Shown in pieces: positions 1 through 6,286 of a DNA stretch of 9,207 nucleotides. Both the position numbers and the translations under genes were made by a program. The DNA lies in assembly GCA_020425885.1 (NCBI GenBank), contig JAGQRA010000030.1:1-9207 (forward strand), given 5' to 3'. The first letter of the stretch is position 1. Every line of letters begins with the position of its first letter. Origin of the DNA: Planctomycetota bacterium. Its GTDB lineage: Bacteria; Planctomycetota; UBA1135; UBA2386. The notes below the pieces were generated by a model. That model was not told where the DNA came from, did not search any database, and saw only the letters and a program-made list of their open reading frames with translations.

Positions 1-1476
1 GACCGTGAACGTCGCGCCGTGCCCGGACTCGGACTCGACCTGGATGCTGCCGCCGTGCGCCGTCACCAACCCGTACGAAACCGACAGCCCGAGACCAGTG
101 CCGCGCGCCTTCGGATCGTCGCGGCGCGTGAAGAACGGCTCGAAGACGTGCTCGAGGTCGTCGGCGGCGATGCCGGTGCCGGTGTCGGCGACGGTGATCG
201 CGATGCCCTGCTGTCGCGCGGCCACCTCGATCCGCAGCCGGCCACCATCGGGCATCGCCTGCAACGCGTTGAGCAACAGGTTGACGACGACCTGATGCAG
301 CGCGTCGGCGTCGCCGTGCAAGGATACGCCGGTGGCGAGCGCGCGTTCGACGACGACGCCCTGTCGCCGCGCCGCCGGCTCGCACAGGCGGAGGGCCTCC
401 TCGACGATGGCGTTCGGATCGACCTTGCCGTGCTGCTCGACCGATCGCCTGGCGAAGCGCAGCAGCTGCTGAACGATGCCGGTGGCGCGGTCGGCGGCGC
501 GCAGGATGACCTGCATCGTCTCGCGCCGATCGCCATCATTCTCGTCGGCGAGCAGCTCGTCGGTGCAGCCGCGGATGCCGCCGATGACGTTGTGGAACTC
601 GTGCGCGATGCCGCCGGCCAAGGTGCCGAGCGCGGCGAGCCGTTCGGTCTGGGCGAGCTGCCGGTGCGAGCTGCGGAGGTCGGTGAGGGCCCGTTCGAGG
701 TGCTCGGTCTTCTTCGCGACCTCCTGCTCGAGGTTGCTGTTGAGGCTCTGCAGCTGCCGCCGCGAATCGCGCAGCTCGGCGACCATCGCGCCGAAGTCGC
801 GCGCCAGGTCGCCGAGCTCGGTGCCCGACGGGTGCGGCAGGTCGGTGTCGAGCTGGCCGTCGGCGATGCGTCTGGTCGCGGCCCGCAACGCCCGCGTCGG
901 TCGCACGACGAGGCGGTCGAGGCCGAGGCCGAGCACGGCGAGCAGCAGACCCAGCGCCAGTCCGATCATGATCAGGTGGGTGCGGCGCAGCTCGTCGCCG
1001 GCGCGGTCGACGAGCCTGGCCTGCAACGCCGAGAGCTCGGCGAAGCGGTCCTTGATGCGACGCTCGGTCCGCACCTGCATCTCGTGCGCCAGCACGGTCA
1101 CGTTGAGCCGTTGGTCCTGACTGCGGCGGGCGTCGTCCGCCTGGATCGTGGCGCGGATCGCCGCGACGTCGCCGGCGCACAGTTCGAGCGGCAGATCCTC
1201 GAGCCGTTGGCGGCGGGTGCGGGTGCCCTGCTCGATCAGGTCGATGAGGACCCGGCTCGTGGTCGCCGTCTGCTCGGCCGCGACCTCGTGCATCGCCTGC
1301 GAGCCCTCGGCGATCAGGTCGTTGCCGTGCGCGGTGAACGCGCCCTCGGTGCGGGGGCCGACGTAGCCGATCAGCACGACCGCGAGGGCGGCCGCGAACA
1401 CGAACAACGCCAGCAGCAGCCACGACGACAGGCGCAGGCTGCGGCCGCGCGCGACGATCGGTTCAGCGGCCGCCAT
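1..1476 (-). CDS. Membrane sensor histidine kinase with HAMP domain (3' end outside window)
   Basis: This is a two-component sensor kinase that would autophosphorylate on His and pass the phosphate to a response regulator not in this window. The frame is open for 492 codons from the ATG at 1476 to the left edge, so the C-terminus is missing. Visible order: TM1 about residues 18-39; a helical, probably periplasmic region about 40-165; TM2 about 168-187; HAMP about 188-240, followed by a coiled-coil linker; HisKA with H box AGGIAHEFHNVIGG (phospho-acceptor His292, then E293 and N296); HATPase_c with N box NLLLNALQAM (Asn403), G1 box DTGTGI (Asp431), F box VFEPFFTRR and G2 box GTGLGL (from residue 459). 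All catalytic motifs are intact. The start overlaps the upstream binding-protein gene by 14 bases and has GAGG six bases before the ATG, which suggests translational coupling. The H box resembles NtrB/ZraS-like kinases, which often partner sigma-54 activators. A C-terminal receiver domain cannot be excluded. Confidence 0.93.
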   Translation of the reverse strand, partial: MAAAEPIVARGRSLRLSSWLLLALFVFAAALAVVLIGYVGPRTEGAFTAHGNDLIAEGSQAMHEVAAEQTATTSRVLIDLIEQGTRTRRQRLEDLPLELCAGDVAAIRATIQADDARRSQDQRLNVTVLAHEMQVRTERRIKDRFAELSALQARLVDRAGDELRRTHLIMIGLALGLLLAVLGLGLDRLVVRPTRALRAATRRIADGQLDTDLPHPSGTELGDLARDFGAMVAELRDSRRQLQSLNSNLEQEVAKKTEHLERALTDLRSSHRQLAQTERLAALGTLAGGIAHEFHNVIGGIRGCTDELLADENDGDRRETMQVILRAADRATGIVQQLLRFARRSVEQHGKVDPNAIVEEALRLCEPAARRQGVVVERALATGVSLHGDADALHQVVVNLLLNALQAMPDGGRLRIEVAARQQGIAITVADTGTGIAADDLEHVFEPFFTRRDDPKARGTGLGLSVSYGLVTAHGGSIQVESESGHGATFTV

Positions 1477-2470
1477 AGCGGGCCTCGGATTCGATCAGTT
1501 GGTCGGCGAGCACGAGCAACGACAGCGGCAGCTCGAGACCCAGCGCGCGCGCGGTGCCGAGGTTGGCGACGACGAGGCTGCCCTGCATGCGGTCGACGGG
1601 CAGCCGGCCGGGAACGGCGCCGTCGCGCAGGATGGCGACCGCCATCGCCGCCGCACGGCGGCCGTGCAGTTCGTAATCGGCGATGGCGCCGACGACCGCG
1701 CCCTGGCGGACCGCCGCGGCAGCCGTCGACAGCAGCGGCAGCCGGCGCTCGCCGAGCGTTCGTTGCACCAGCTCGAGGTTGCCATAGACGGTGATGTCGA
1801 TCGGGATCCAGAGGGCGTCGATGTTCCGATCGAGCAGCGTCGAGAGCGCCCGCGGGATGTCGGCCGCGTCGGCGGCCACGGCCTCGAACAGCTCGACGCC
1901 GTGGCTGGCGTCCTGCCGCAGCCACGCCTGCATCGTCTGCAGCTCGGCCTTGCTGACGACGCCGGCATCGGCCGAGCGCAGGATGCCGAGGTGCTTGAGG
2001 TCGGGGACGGCGATGCAGAACACGTCGAGCACGTTGCGTGGCGCGATCCAGTTGCTGGCGCCGCAGAGCCGCGATCCCGAGCCGTCCCAGGAAGGCACGA
2101 CCCCCGATGCTACCGGGTTGCTGACGGCGGCGAACACGATCGGCACGTCGGGCAGCGCGTCCTTGGCCAGCAGCGCCGACTGCGTGCCCATGGCGAAGAC
2201 GAGGTCGCAGCCCGCCGCGCGCAGCGTGCGCAGCGCCGCGGTCGCGCGGGCCGGGTCGGAGCCGGCGTGTCGCTCGAGGAACTCGCCGCCGATGTGGGCC
2301 CGTTCGAGCCCGGCCTTGATGCCGGCGAACGCGGCGAGGTCGTTGGGGGAGTCGTGCCAGAAGAAGACGCCGATGCGCGGCGCGGGCGACGTTGGCGACG
2401 CGGGCGGTTGCTGCTGGCAGACGGGGGCACTGCCGAGCAGCACCACCACGAGGATCGGAAGGAGTCGCAT
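1463..2470 (-). CDS. Periplasmic substrate-binding protein, ABC_sub_bind (TrpX-like) family
   Basis: This 335-residue exported protein looks like the ligand-binding component of the ABC_sub_bind family, which has a two-lobed periplasmic-binding fold. Seen: signal peptide MRLLPILVVVLLGSAP; first-lobe strand RIGVFFWHDSPND; the family-typical DLVFAMGTQSALLAKDALPD and PIVFAAVSNPVASGVV; second-lobe GVELFEAVAADAADIPRAL, DALWIPIDITVYGN, and the C-terminal GAVVGAIADYELHGRRAA and LPVDRMQGSLVVANLGTARA. Length fits the family. The frame is open to an ATG at 2557, but the ATG at 2470 is preferred because it begins directly at the signal peptide and the extra 29 residues would cover a candidate promoter. 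A Cys follows the signal peptide (APVC), but it is a poor lipobox. No permease or ATPase gene adjoins it. The stop overlaps the kinase start, so a sensory accessory role is likely (inference). The ligand cannot be told from sequence. Confidence 0.9.
   Translation of the reverse strand: MRLLPILVVVLLGSAPVCQQQPPASPTSPAPRIGVFFWHDSPNDLAAFAGIKAGLERAHIGGEFLERHAGSDPARATAALRTLRAAGCDLVFAMGTQSALLAKDALPDVPIVFAAVSNPVASGVVPSWDGSGSRLCGASNWIAPRNVLDVFCIAVPDLKHLGILRSADAGVVSKAELQTMQAWLRQDASHGVELFEAVAADAADIPRALSTLLDRNIDALWIPIDITVYGNLELVQRTLGERRLPLLSTAAAAVRQGAVVGAIADYELHGRRAAAMAVAILRDGAVPGRLPVDRMQGSLVVANLGTARALGLELPLSLLVLADQLIESEARYGGR
1483..1486 (-). promoter_or_regulatory. Shine-Dalgarno-like GAGG for the histidine kinase
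   Basis: On the minus strand GAGG lies six bases before the ATG at 1476, inside the last codons of the binding-protein gene. It supports that ATG as the kinase start and coupling of the two genes. Confidence 0.5.
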
Positions 2471-2495
2471 GACGTCAGGCAAAGAGTGCGGTGCA

Positions 2496-2511
2496 TGCGA
2501 CCCGCGTGCCA
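2496..2511 (-). promoter_or_regulatory. Candidate sigma-54 (-24/-12) promoter for the binding protein-kinase unit
   Basis: The minus strand reads TGGCACG-CGGG-TCGCA. Against the sigma-54 consensus TGGCACG-N4-TTGCW it has one mismatch, with the invariant GG and GC at the right spacing. Transcription would start near 2486, about 15 bases before the ATG at 2470. It would fall inside the coding region if translation began at 2557. By-eye match only; GC-rich DNA raises the chance of a random hit. Confidence 0.45.
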
Positions 2512-2615
2512 GTACCAGTGCCGCGTTCGCCTTGGCGCGAAGCTGCGCACATGTCACGTCGCCGGCACCGCCGAACGGCCCGTCGCCGATTCATGACAGC
2601 CGGTTTCGCGCCCCA

Positions 2616-2639
2616 CACGAAGTCGTCGCGACGATCGTG
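2616..2639. repeat. Interrupted palindrome in the divergent promoter region (possible activator site)
   Basis: A perfect 12-base palindrome, TCGTCGCGACGA, lies at 2623-2634. It is flanked by CACGA (2616-2620) and TCGTG (2635-2639), which extend the dyad apart from a two-base bulge on the left. The centre is about 130-145 bases upstream of both predicted sigma-54 start sites, a usual distance for an enhancer-binding activator. Simple CG-rich palindromes can occur by chance. Confidence 0.3.
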
Positions 2640-2657
2640 GCCCGCAAGCCACCGTCA

Positions 2658-2673
2658 GTCACACATCGGTGAC
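2658..2673. repeat. Inverted repeat GTCAC-N6-GTGAC
   Basis: Five-base arms at 2658-2662 and 2669-2673 have a six-base spacer. They lie about 90-105 bases upstream of the predicted start site of the plus-strand unit. An overlapping CGTCA/TGACG pair (2653-2657, 2670-2674) gives a second symmetry. It could be an operator; the arms are short, so support is weak. Confidence 0.22.
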
Positions 2674-2736
2674 GCTTCGCCTGCGGCCGTTGCACCCGCT
2701 CCCCGCTACGCTCGATCTGCAGCCAGTTCCGCATCA

Positions 2737-2752
2737 CGGCACGAGCCTTGCC
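2737..2752 (+). promoter_or_regulatory. Candidate sigma-54 (-24/-12) promoter for the beta-propeller gene cluster
   Basis: The sequence CGGCACG-AGCC-TTGCC matches TGGCACG-N4-TTGCW at GGCACG and at TTGC with exact spacing; only the two outermost positions differ. Transcription would start near 2762, leaving a leader of about 32 bases with a Shine-Dalgarno site before the ATG at 2795. It mirrors the minus-strand element at 2496-2511. Confidence 0.42.
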
Positions 2753-2783
2753 TTGCCGGGCGGCGATCACTTCCCCCGATCAC

Positions 2784-2789
2784 AAGAGG
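2784..2789 (+). promoter_or_regulatory. Shine-Dalgarno AAGAGG that sets the start at 2795
   Basis: AAGAGG lies five bases before the ATG at 2795. It favours this start over the in-frame ATG at 2669, which would put 42 non-signal-like residues ahead of the signal peptide. Confidence 0.6.
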
Positions 2790-2794
2790 CTCAC

Positions 2795-4171
2795 ATGATC
2801 TCCGTTCTCCCGATCGTTCGCCGCGCCGGCTCGTTGCTGCTCGGTTCCCTCGCCATCGCCCAGGTCCCCGACGGCTACGTCGTCTTCGGCTCGTTCCAGG
2901 GCGCCACCGGCCAGAACGGCGTCTACTTCGCCCACCCGCGCGACACGACCGCGCCGCCGATCGAGGTCACCGGCCTGCCGAGCTGCCTGTCCTACGATCC
3001 GCTGCAGTCCAACCGCGGTGTCGCCTCGCTGTTGCGTCGACCAGGCGACGACATGTTGATCGTCGGTGAGCACGCGCCGGCGGGCACCGTCGTCGACGTG
3101 CACGTGCTGACGCTGGACGGCGCCGCGGTCGTGCAGTCGCGGGCGTTCCCGATCGGCACCAGCGTGGTAGAAGGCGAGGTGCCGCAGATGGGGCTGCTGC
3201 CCGATGGCCGCGTCGTGCTGGCCGCGACCGACCTCGCCGCCGGCAGTCCGCTGTCGCAGTTCCTCACCGTCGCGTTCAACTGGGAGGGGGTCGGCATCCT
3301 CGATACCTCGACGGGTTCGCTGGTGCCGATCCTCATCGCCAACCTCGACCAGTTCCCCGGCGTCATCAACGGACTGGCGGTGACGCCGGACGGGCAGACC
3401 GTCTACGTCGGCAACTGGATCTCGACCACGTCCGGCGACCTGTGGTCGGTGCCGATCGGCGGCGGCGCGGCGACGATGGTGGCGGCGCTGCCGGGAGGCG
3501 TCTCGAACATCATGGTCGACGAGGACCGCACCGTGCTGGTGACGACGCTCAACGGGCCGCCGAACCTGTTCCGCTACGACCCGGGCACGGGGGTCACGGT
3601 GGTGGTGCCGACCACCTCGGGGCCGCTGAACGCGATCGTCAAGGAGACGGTCACCGGCAACACCATGCTGGTCACGGCCAACGCCGGCATCCCGGTGCGC
3701 TCGCTGGTCTGGCGCGATCCTGGCGGCGCGGAGAGCCTGCTCATGTCGCCGAACCGGGCGACGATCTCGGCGGTCGACATCAACCACAACCCCGAACGCT
3801 ACGGCCAGGGCACGCCGGGTGTGCTGTCCTACGATTGGCTGCTGTCGCCCAATCCGACGGGACTGCCCGAGGTCGGCAACGTGCAGTTCAGCCTGACGAT
3901 GGCCGCGAGCCGGAGCACGACGGCGCCGGTCATGTTCCTGCTGAGCCTGCTGCCGATGCCGCCGACGTCGATGTTCGGCTTGTCGGTGGTCGTCGACCCG
4001 ACGGTGGCCGCCAATCAGTTCGTGACGCTGAACGACACCGCCGAGCTGTCGTTCCCGTTGCCGCCGGCACCGGGGCTCATCGGCATCCACCTGTTCGCGC
4101 AGGGCTTCGTCTACGAGTCGGCGACCAATACGCTCGCGGCCTCGCCAGGCGCGGCACTGACGATACTGTGA
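2795..4171 (+). CDS. Exported beta-propeller-like protein of unknown function
   Basis: I do not recognise a named function. The 458-residue product starts with a signal peptide (MISVLPIVRRAGSLLLGSLAIA) with a likely cleavage after AIA (residue 22). Residues about 25-330 form repeated beta-hairpins of YncE/SMP-30-like style, such as GLAVTPDGQTVYVGNW (about 194-208), NIMVDEDRTVLVTTLNGPPN and LFRYDPGTGVTVVVP. This suggests a propeller, which is a binding scaffold rather than a proven enzyme. From about residue 346 a separate beta-rich domain follows, ending in GLIGIHLFAQGFVYE and AASPGAALTIL. Its style resembles C-terminal domains I associate with secreted planctomycete proteins. I see no catalytic motif and no transmembrane anchor. 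It is the first gene of the plus-strand cluster, and the next start lies 18 bases after its stop. A good Shine-Dalgarno and a sigma-54-like element precede it. Confidence 0.85.
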   Translation: MISVLPIVRRAGSLLLGSLAIAQVPDGYVVFGSFQGATGQNGVYFAHPRDTTAPPIEVTGLPSCLSYDPLQSNRGVASLLRRPGDDMLIVGEHAPAGTVVDVHVLTLDGAAVVQSRAFPIGTSVVEGEVPQMGLLPDGRVVLAATDLAAGSPLSQFLTVAFNWEGVGILDTSTGSLVPILIANLDQFPGVINGLAVTPDGQTVYVGNWISTTSGDLWSVPIGGGAATMVAALPGGVSNIMVDEDRTVLVTTLNGPPNLFRYDPGTGVTVVVPTTSGPLNAIVKETVTGNTMLVTANAGIPVRSLVWRDPGGAESLLMSPNRATISAVDINHNPERYGQGTPGVLSYDWLLSPNPTGLPEVGNVQFSLTMAASRSTTAPVMFLLSLLPMPPTSMFGLSVVVDPTVAANQFVTLNDTAELSFPLPPAPGLIGIHLFAQGFVYESATNTLAASPGAALTIL

Positions 4172-4189
4172 CCCGGTTGTCGGTCGGCA

Positions 4190-5386
4190 ATGCATGACCC
4201 CATGAATCATCCGCACAGGAAGCACTCGATCGTGTCCCGCTCCGTTCCCCTGCTCGTGCTCGCGATGGCGGGCTGCCAGGTGCCACCCGCCACCGTGACG
4301 GCCGACCCGCCGGCGCAGCTGCCCACCACTGCCGAAGACTGGCGCTCGCAGACCATCTACCGCGGCGACTCCGGGGTCTGGTACGCGAGGGTCGCGCAGG
4401 TCGTCGACGACTACGCGCCGGCCGAGATCATCGCCGCCGACGACCGCGGCCGCTTCCTGGTGCTGACGGTCTACAGCGGCAACTGGACGGCGCACTCGTG
4501 CATCGCCGATGGCCAGTGGCTGGCGCCGTCGCGGCCGGCCGACGTCGACCCGCGTGCGCCGGGCCGCGAGCTCTACGCCGCCGGTCAGGCGGGGTCGATC
4601 CATCAGGTGCTGCTACGGCCGCAGCCGTTCGCGCGTTTCACCCTGGAGAGCCGCGAGATCGGCCACGTCCCCGGCGAGGAGTTCCACGCCGTGCTCGCCG
4701 CCGATCTGCTGCCGGACGAAGGCGACGAACTGCTCGCGTTCGCGATCTCGGGTCCGGTGTACCGGGTGCGGCACGTCGGTGACGGCGGCTATGCCGTCGA
4801 TCATGTCGCCGATGTCGAGGGTCGCGTGCGCGATGCGCTGGCGACCAAGCTCCCGGGCAGCGACCACGTCACCTTGCTCGGCGTCAGCCGCCGCGGCGAT
4901 CTGTTGGCGATGCGGCTCGAAGCGAACGGGCTTCTCTGGAACGTCGTGCTGCACGAGGATCAGGGGCTCGGCCGGATCGCCGCCTCGCCGCAGCCTGGCG
5001 TCTACTACGTGACGCGTGACGACGGCGTGCTGCTGCGCGTCGCGTTCGCCGCCGATGGCAGCGTCGTGCGCGAGCCGATCCTGGTCACCGACCAGGGCCT
5101 GCGCGGGGTCGCCGCGGGCCGCTTCTTCGCCGATGGGCGCGAGGCGGTGGCGGTCTACGGCTACAACAAGAAGGTGCAGCTGGTGTCGCGACCGGAGGGT
5201 GGCGAGTGGACGGTCGAGGACATCTACATCGGCACGCAGCAGGGGCACTGGCTCACGATCGGCGAGCTCGACGGTCGCAATGGCACCGACGAGCTGGTGG
5301 CCACCGGCTTCGACGGCGAGATCGTGCTGCTGTCGCGGCCGATGGGGTATGGCCTGCAGGGCGTGGCCGTGTCGAAGGACGGTTAG
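4190..5386 (+). CDS. Lipoprotein with FG-GAP/VCBS-like propeller repeats
   Basis: I cannot name a function. The 398-residue product has a basic N-terminus, a short hydrophobic stretch and a lipobox-like LAMAGC, giving lipidation at Cys29; it is probably surface- or outer-membrane-anchored. The remainder shows spaced units with an acidic turn followed by two strands: AEIIAADDRGRFLVLTVYSG (from about 78), a weaker unit near 125-145, AADLLPDEGDELLAFAISG (about 169-187), AAGRFFADGREAVAVYGYN (from about 307) and GELDGRNGTDELVATGFDG (from 358). This pattern resembles FG-GAP/VCBS propeller blades. The start is uncertain. ATG 4190 has no ribosome site, ATG 4202 is also possible, and GTG 4232 follows AGGAAG and gives a minimal lipoprotein signal. 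It sits 18 bases after the previous gene, so the two are probably co-transcribed. Confidence 0.82.
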   Translation: MHDPMNHPHRKHSIVSRSVPLLVLAMAGCQVPPATVTADPPAQLPTTAEDWRSQTIYRGDSGVWYARVAQVVDDYAPAEIIAADDRGRFLVLTVYSGNWTAHSCIADGQWLAPSRPADVDPRAPGRELYAAGQAGSIHQVLLRPQPFARFTLESREIGHVPGEEFHAVLAADLLPDEGDELLAFAISGPVYRVRHVGDGGYAVDHVADVEGRVRDALATKLPGSDHVTLLGVSRRGDLLAMRLEANGLLWNVVLHEDQGLGRIAASPQPGVYYVTRDDGVLLRVAFAADGSVVREPILVTDQGLRGVAAGRFFADGREAVAVYGYNKKVQLVSRPEGGEWTVEDIYIGTQQGHWLTIGELDGRNGTDELVATGFDGEIVLLSRPMGYGLQGVAVSKDG

Positions 5387-5412
5387 CGCCCGGCGTCCGC
5401 AGCGTCGTCGGC

Positions 5413-5418
5413 TACGCT
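5413..5418 (+). promoter_or_regulatory. TACGCT -10-like box immediately before the membrane-protein start
   Basis: TACGCT ends six bases before the ATG at 5425. If it acts as a -10 element, the transcript would begin at or near the start codon. No -35 match is visible 16-18 bases upstream. Similar boxes are at 2707-2712 (TACGCT) and 6200-6205 (TATGCT), both intergenic. Confidence 0.25.
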
Positions 5419-5424
5419 TCGTCG

Positions 5425-6087
5425 ATGGATCCAAGGGCGCTGCGGCGCACGTTCCTGTGGCTGTTCATCGGCTGTCTCGGCCTCACCGCGTTGCTCGCGA
5501 TCCTCGCCGTGCTGAGCGGTGGCTTCGGCGACTTCCAGACGCGGATCCTCGCCAGCTCGGCATCGATCTCGGCCGCGAGCGTGTGCGCGATGGCCTGCGC
5601 CGCTTTTCGCGAACGCGGTCGGCTGCCTCGGCTCGGCACGGCCGGCATCGCGCTGGTCGGCATCGCCCTGGCGCTGGTCCTGGCTTGCACCTGGGTCGAG
5701 CATCCGGGCAAGGCCTTGGTCAAGACCGCGCTGCTGTTCGTGGTCCATGCCGTCAGCACGGCGCACGGCGAACTGCTGTTGCTGCCGGCGCTGGCGCCGC
5801 GCTACCGCTGGGTGCAGACGGCCGCCATCGTGGCGATTGCGCTGCTGGCCCTTCAGCTCTCCGTGCTGATCGTGTGGCAGGCCGACGACGACGTCATGCT
5901 ACGACTGATCGGAGTCACCTCCATCGTCGTCGCGCTGACGACGCTGGTGGTGCCGATCCTGTGGAAGATCGGCGGCGAATCGCATGCCCGGCTCGTGCTG
6001 CGGCAGGTGGCGGACGGCGCATGGGTCGATGGCACCGGCGCGCGCTACGAGGTCCGCCGGTTGGCCGGTGACGAAGCACCGGAGTGA
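5425..6087 (+). CDS. Six-helix integral membrane protein of unknown function
   Basis: I do not recognise a family. The 220-residue protein is largely hydrophobic, with six predicted membrane segments: about 9-30, 41-60, 70-91, 98-123, 130-151 and 158-180. A soluble tail of about 40 residues (ARLVLRQVADGAWVDGTGAR onwards) follows and is probably cytosolic. Possible intramembrane polar residues include His108, His114 and Glu116 in helix 4 (VVHAVSTAHGELLLLP), worth noting as a potential metal or proton site, though no known motif is formed. The ATG at 5425 is chosen because it begins the membrane protein; the frame upstream lies inside the previous gene in another frame. There is no Shine-Dalgarno. 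It starts 38 bases after the lipoprotein stop. A TACGCT box at 5413-5418 lies six bases before the ATG, so an internal leaderless transcript is possible. Confidence 0.82.
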   Translation: MDPRALRRTFLWLFIGCLGLTALLAILAVLSGGFGDFQTRILASSASISAASVCAMACAAFRERGRLPRLGTAGIALVGIALALVLACTWVEHPGKALVKTALLFVVHAVSTAHGELLLLPALAPRYRWVQTAAIVAIALLALQLSVLIVWQADDDVMLRLIGVTSIVVALTTLVVPILWKIGGESHARLVLRQVADGAWVDGTGARYEVRRLAGDEAPE

Positions 6088-6136
6088 GGCCCGCGATCGA
6101 TCCTGCTGACCGAATGCTGTGCTGTCGGGGCGCGCC

Positions 6137-6151
6137 TCCGGCAGCGCCGGA
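6137..6151 (+). terminator. Small hairpin after the membrane-protein gene (weak terminator candidate)
   Basis: TCCGGC-AGC-GCCGGA forms a perfect six-base-pair stem with a three-base loop, 50 bases after the stop at 6087. No T-run follows directly; the nearest TTTT is at 6177-6180. It is therefore not a standard intrinsic terminator. Confidence 0.25.
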
Positions 6152-6176
6152 TGGTGCTGATGGTGCTCGAGTGGGG

Positions 6177-6205
6177 TTTTGCCGGGCGGAATAGCCGTCT
6201 ATGCT
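6177..6205 (+). promoter_or_regulatory. Weak sigma-70-like promoter candidate for the protease
   Basis: TATGCT (6200-6205) matches four of six -10 positions. TTTTGC (6177-6182) lies 17 bases upstream but is a poor -35. The predicted transcript would begin near 6212, with a leader of about 75 bases. Confidence 0.25.
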
Positions 6206-6274
6206 GCGGCGTGGCACGGGGGAGTTCTTCCCTGCATCGGGGCAGCTCGTCCGCCGCGCACTCTCGTCTTTCTC

Positions 6275-6280
6275 GGAGAA
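6275..6280 (+). promoter_or_regulatory. Shine-Dalgarno GGAGAA that sets the protease start
   Basis: GGAG (6275-6278) ends eight bases before the ATG at 6287. It supports that start, which leads straight into a signal peptide. Confidence 0.55.
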
Positions 6281-6286
6281 TCGACC

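Larger units (their letters stand above)
6088..6286. other. Intergenic region between membrane-protein and protease genes
   Basis: These 199 bases hold no convincing gene. They contain a small perfect hairpin at 6137-6151 and a weak promoter-like pair ending at TATGCT (6200-6205). A Shine-Dalgarno lies at the right end. The gap suggests the protease is transcribed separately from the cluster before it. Confidence 0.5.

Noticed and set aside
19..1794. Long plus-strand open frame (591 codons) across the kinase gene
   Set aside because: It is antisense to a kinase with all catalytic boxes intact and to the binding protein. Its translation is Ala/Arg/Gly/Asp-rich with no recognisable motif, as expected of a shadow frame in GC-rich DNA.
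2471..2557. N-terminal extension of the binding protein to ATG 2557
   Set aside because: It would place 29 residues ahead of a normal signal peptide and overlap the sigma-54-like element. The ATG at 2470 fits better.
2690..2712. TTGCAC and TACGCT as a sigma-70 promoter for the propeller gene
   Set aside because: The spacer is only 11 bases, too short for a functional -35/-10 pair. TACGCT is kept only as part of the recurring-box observation.
2669..2794. N-terminal extension of the propeller protein to ATG 2669
   Set aside because: The extra 42 residues are not signal-like and would overlap the predicted promoter. The ATG at 2795 has a good Shine-Dalgarno and begins the signal peptide.
2780..4603. 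Minus-strand open frame of 607 codons
   Set aside because: It covers two plus-strand genes with clear signal sequences and start sites. Its product is Arg/His-rich low-complexity sequence without motifs.
5016..6071. Plus-strand open frame of 351 codons bridging the lipoprotein and membrane-protein genes
   Set aside because: It is out of frame with both, and its product is Arg/Ala/Ser-rich with no hydrophobic pattern, unlike the two real products it overlaps.
6212..6218. TGGCACG upstream of the protease as a third sigma-54 promoter
   Set aside because: The four-base spacer is followed by AGTT rather than TTGC, so the -12 element is missing.
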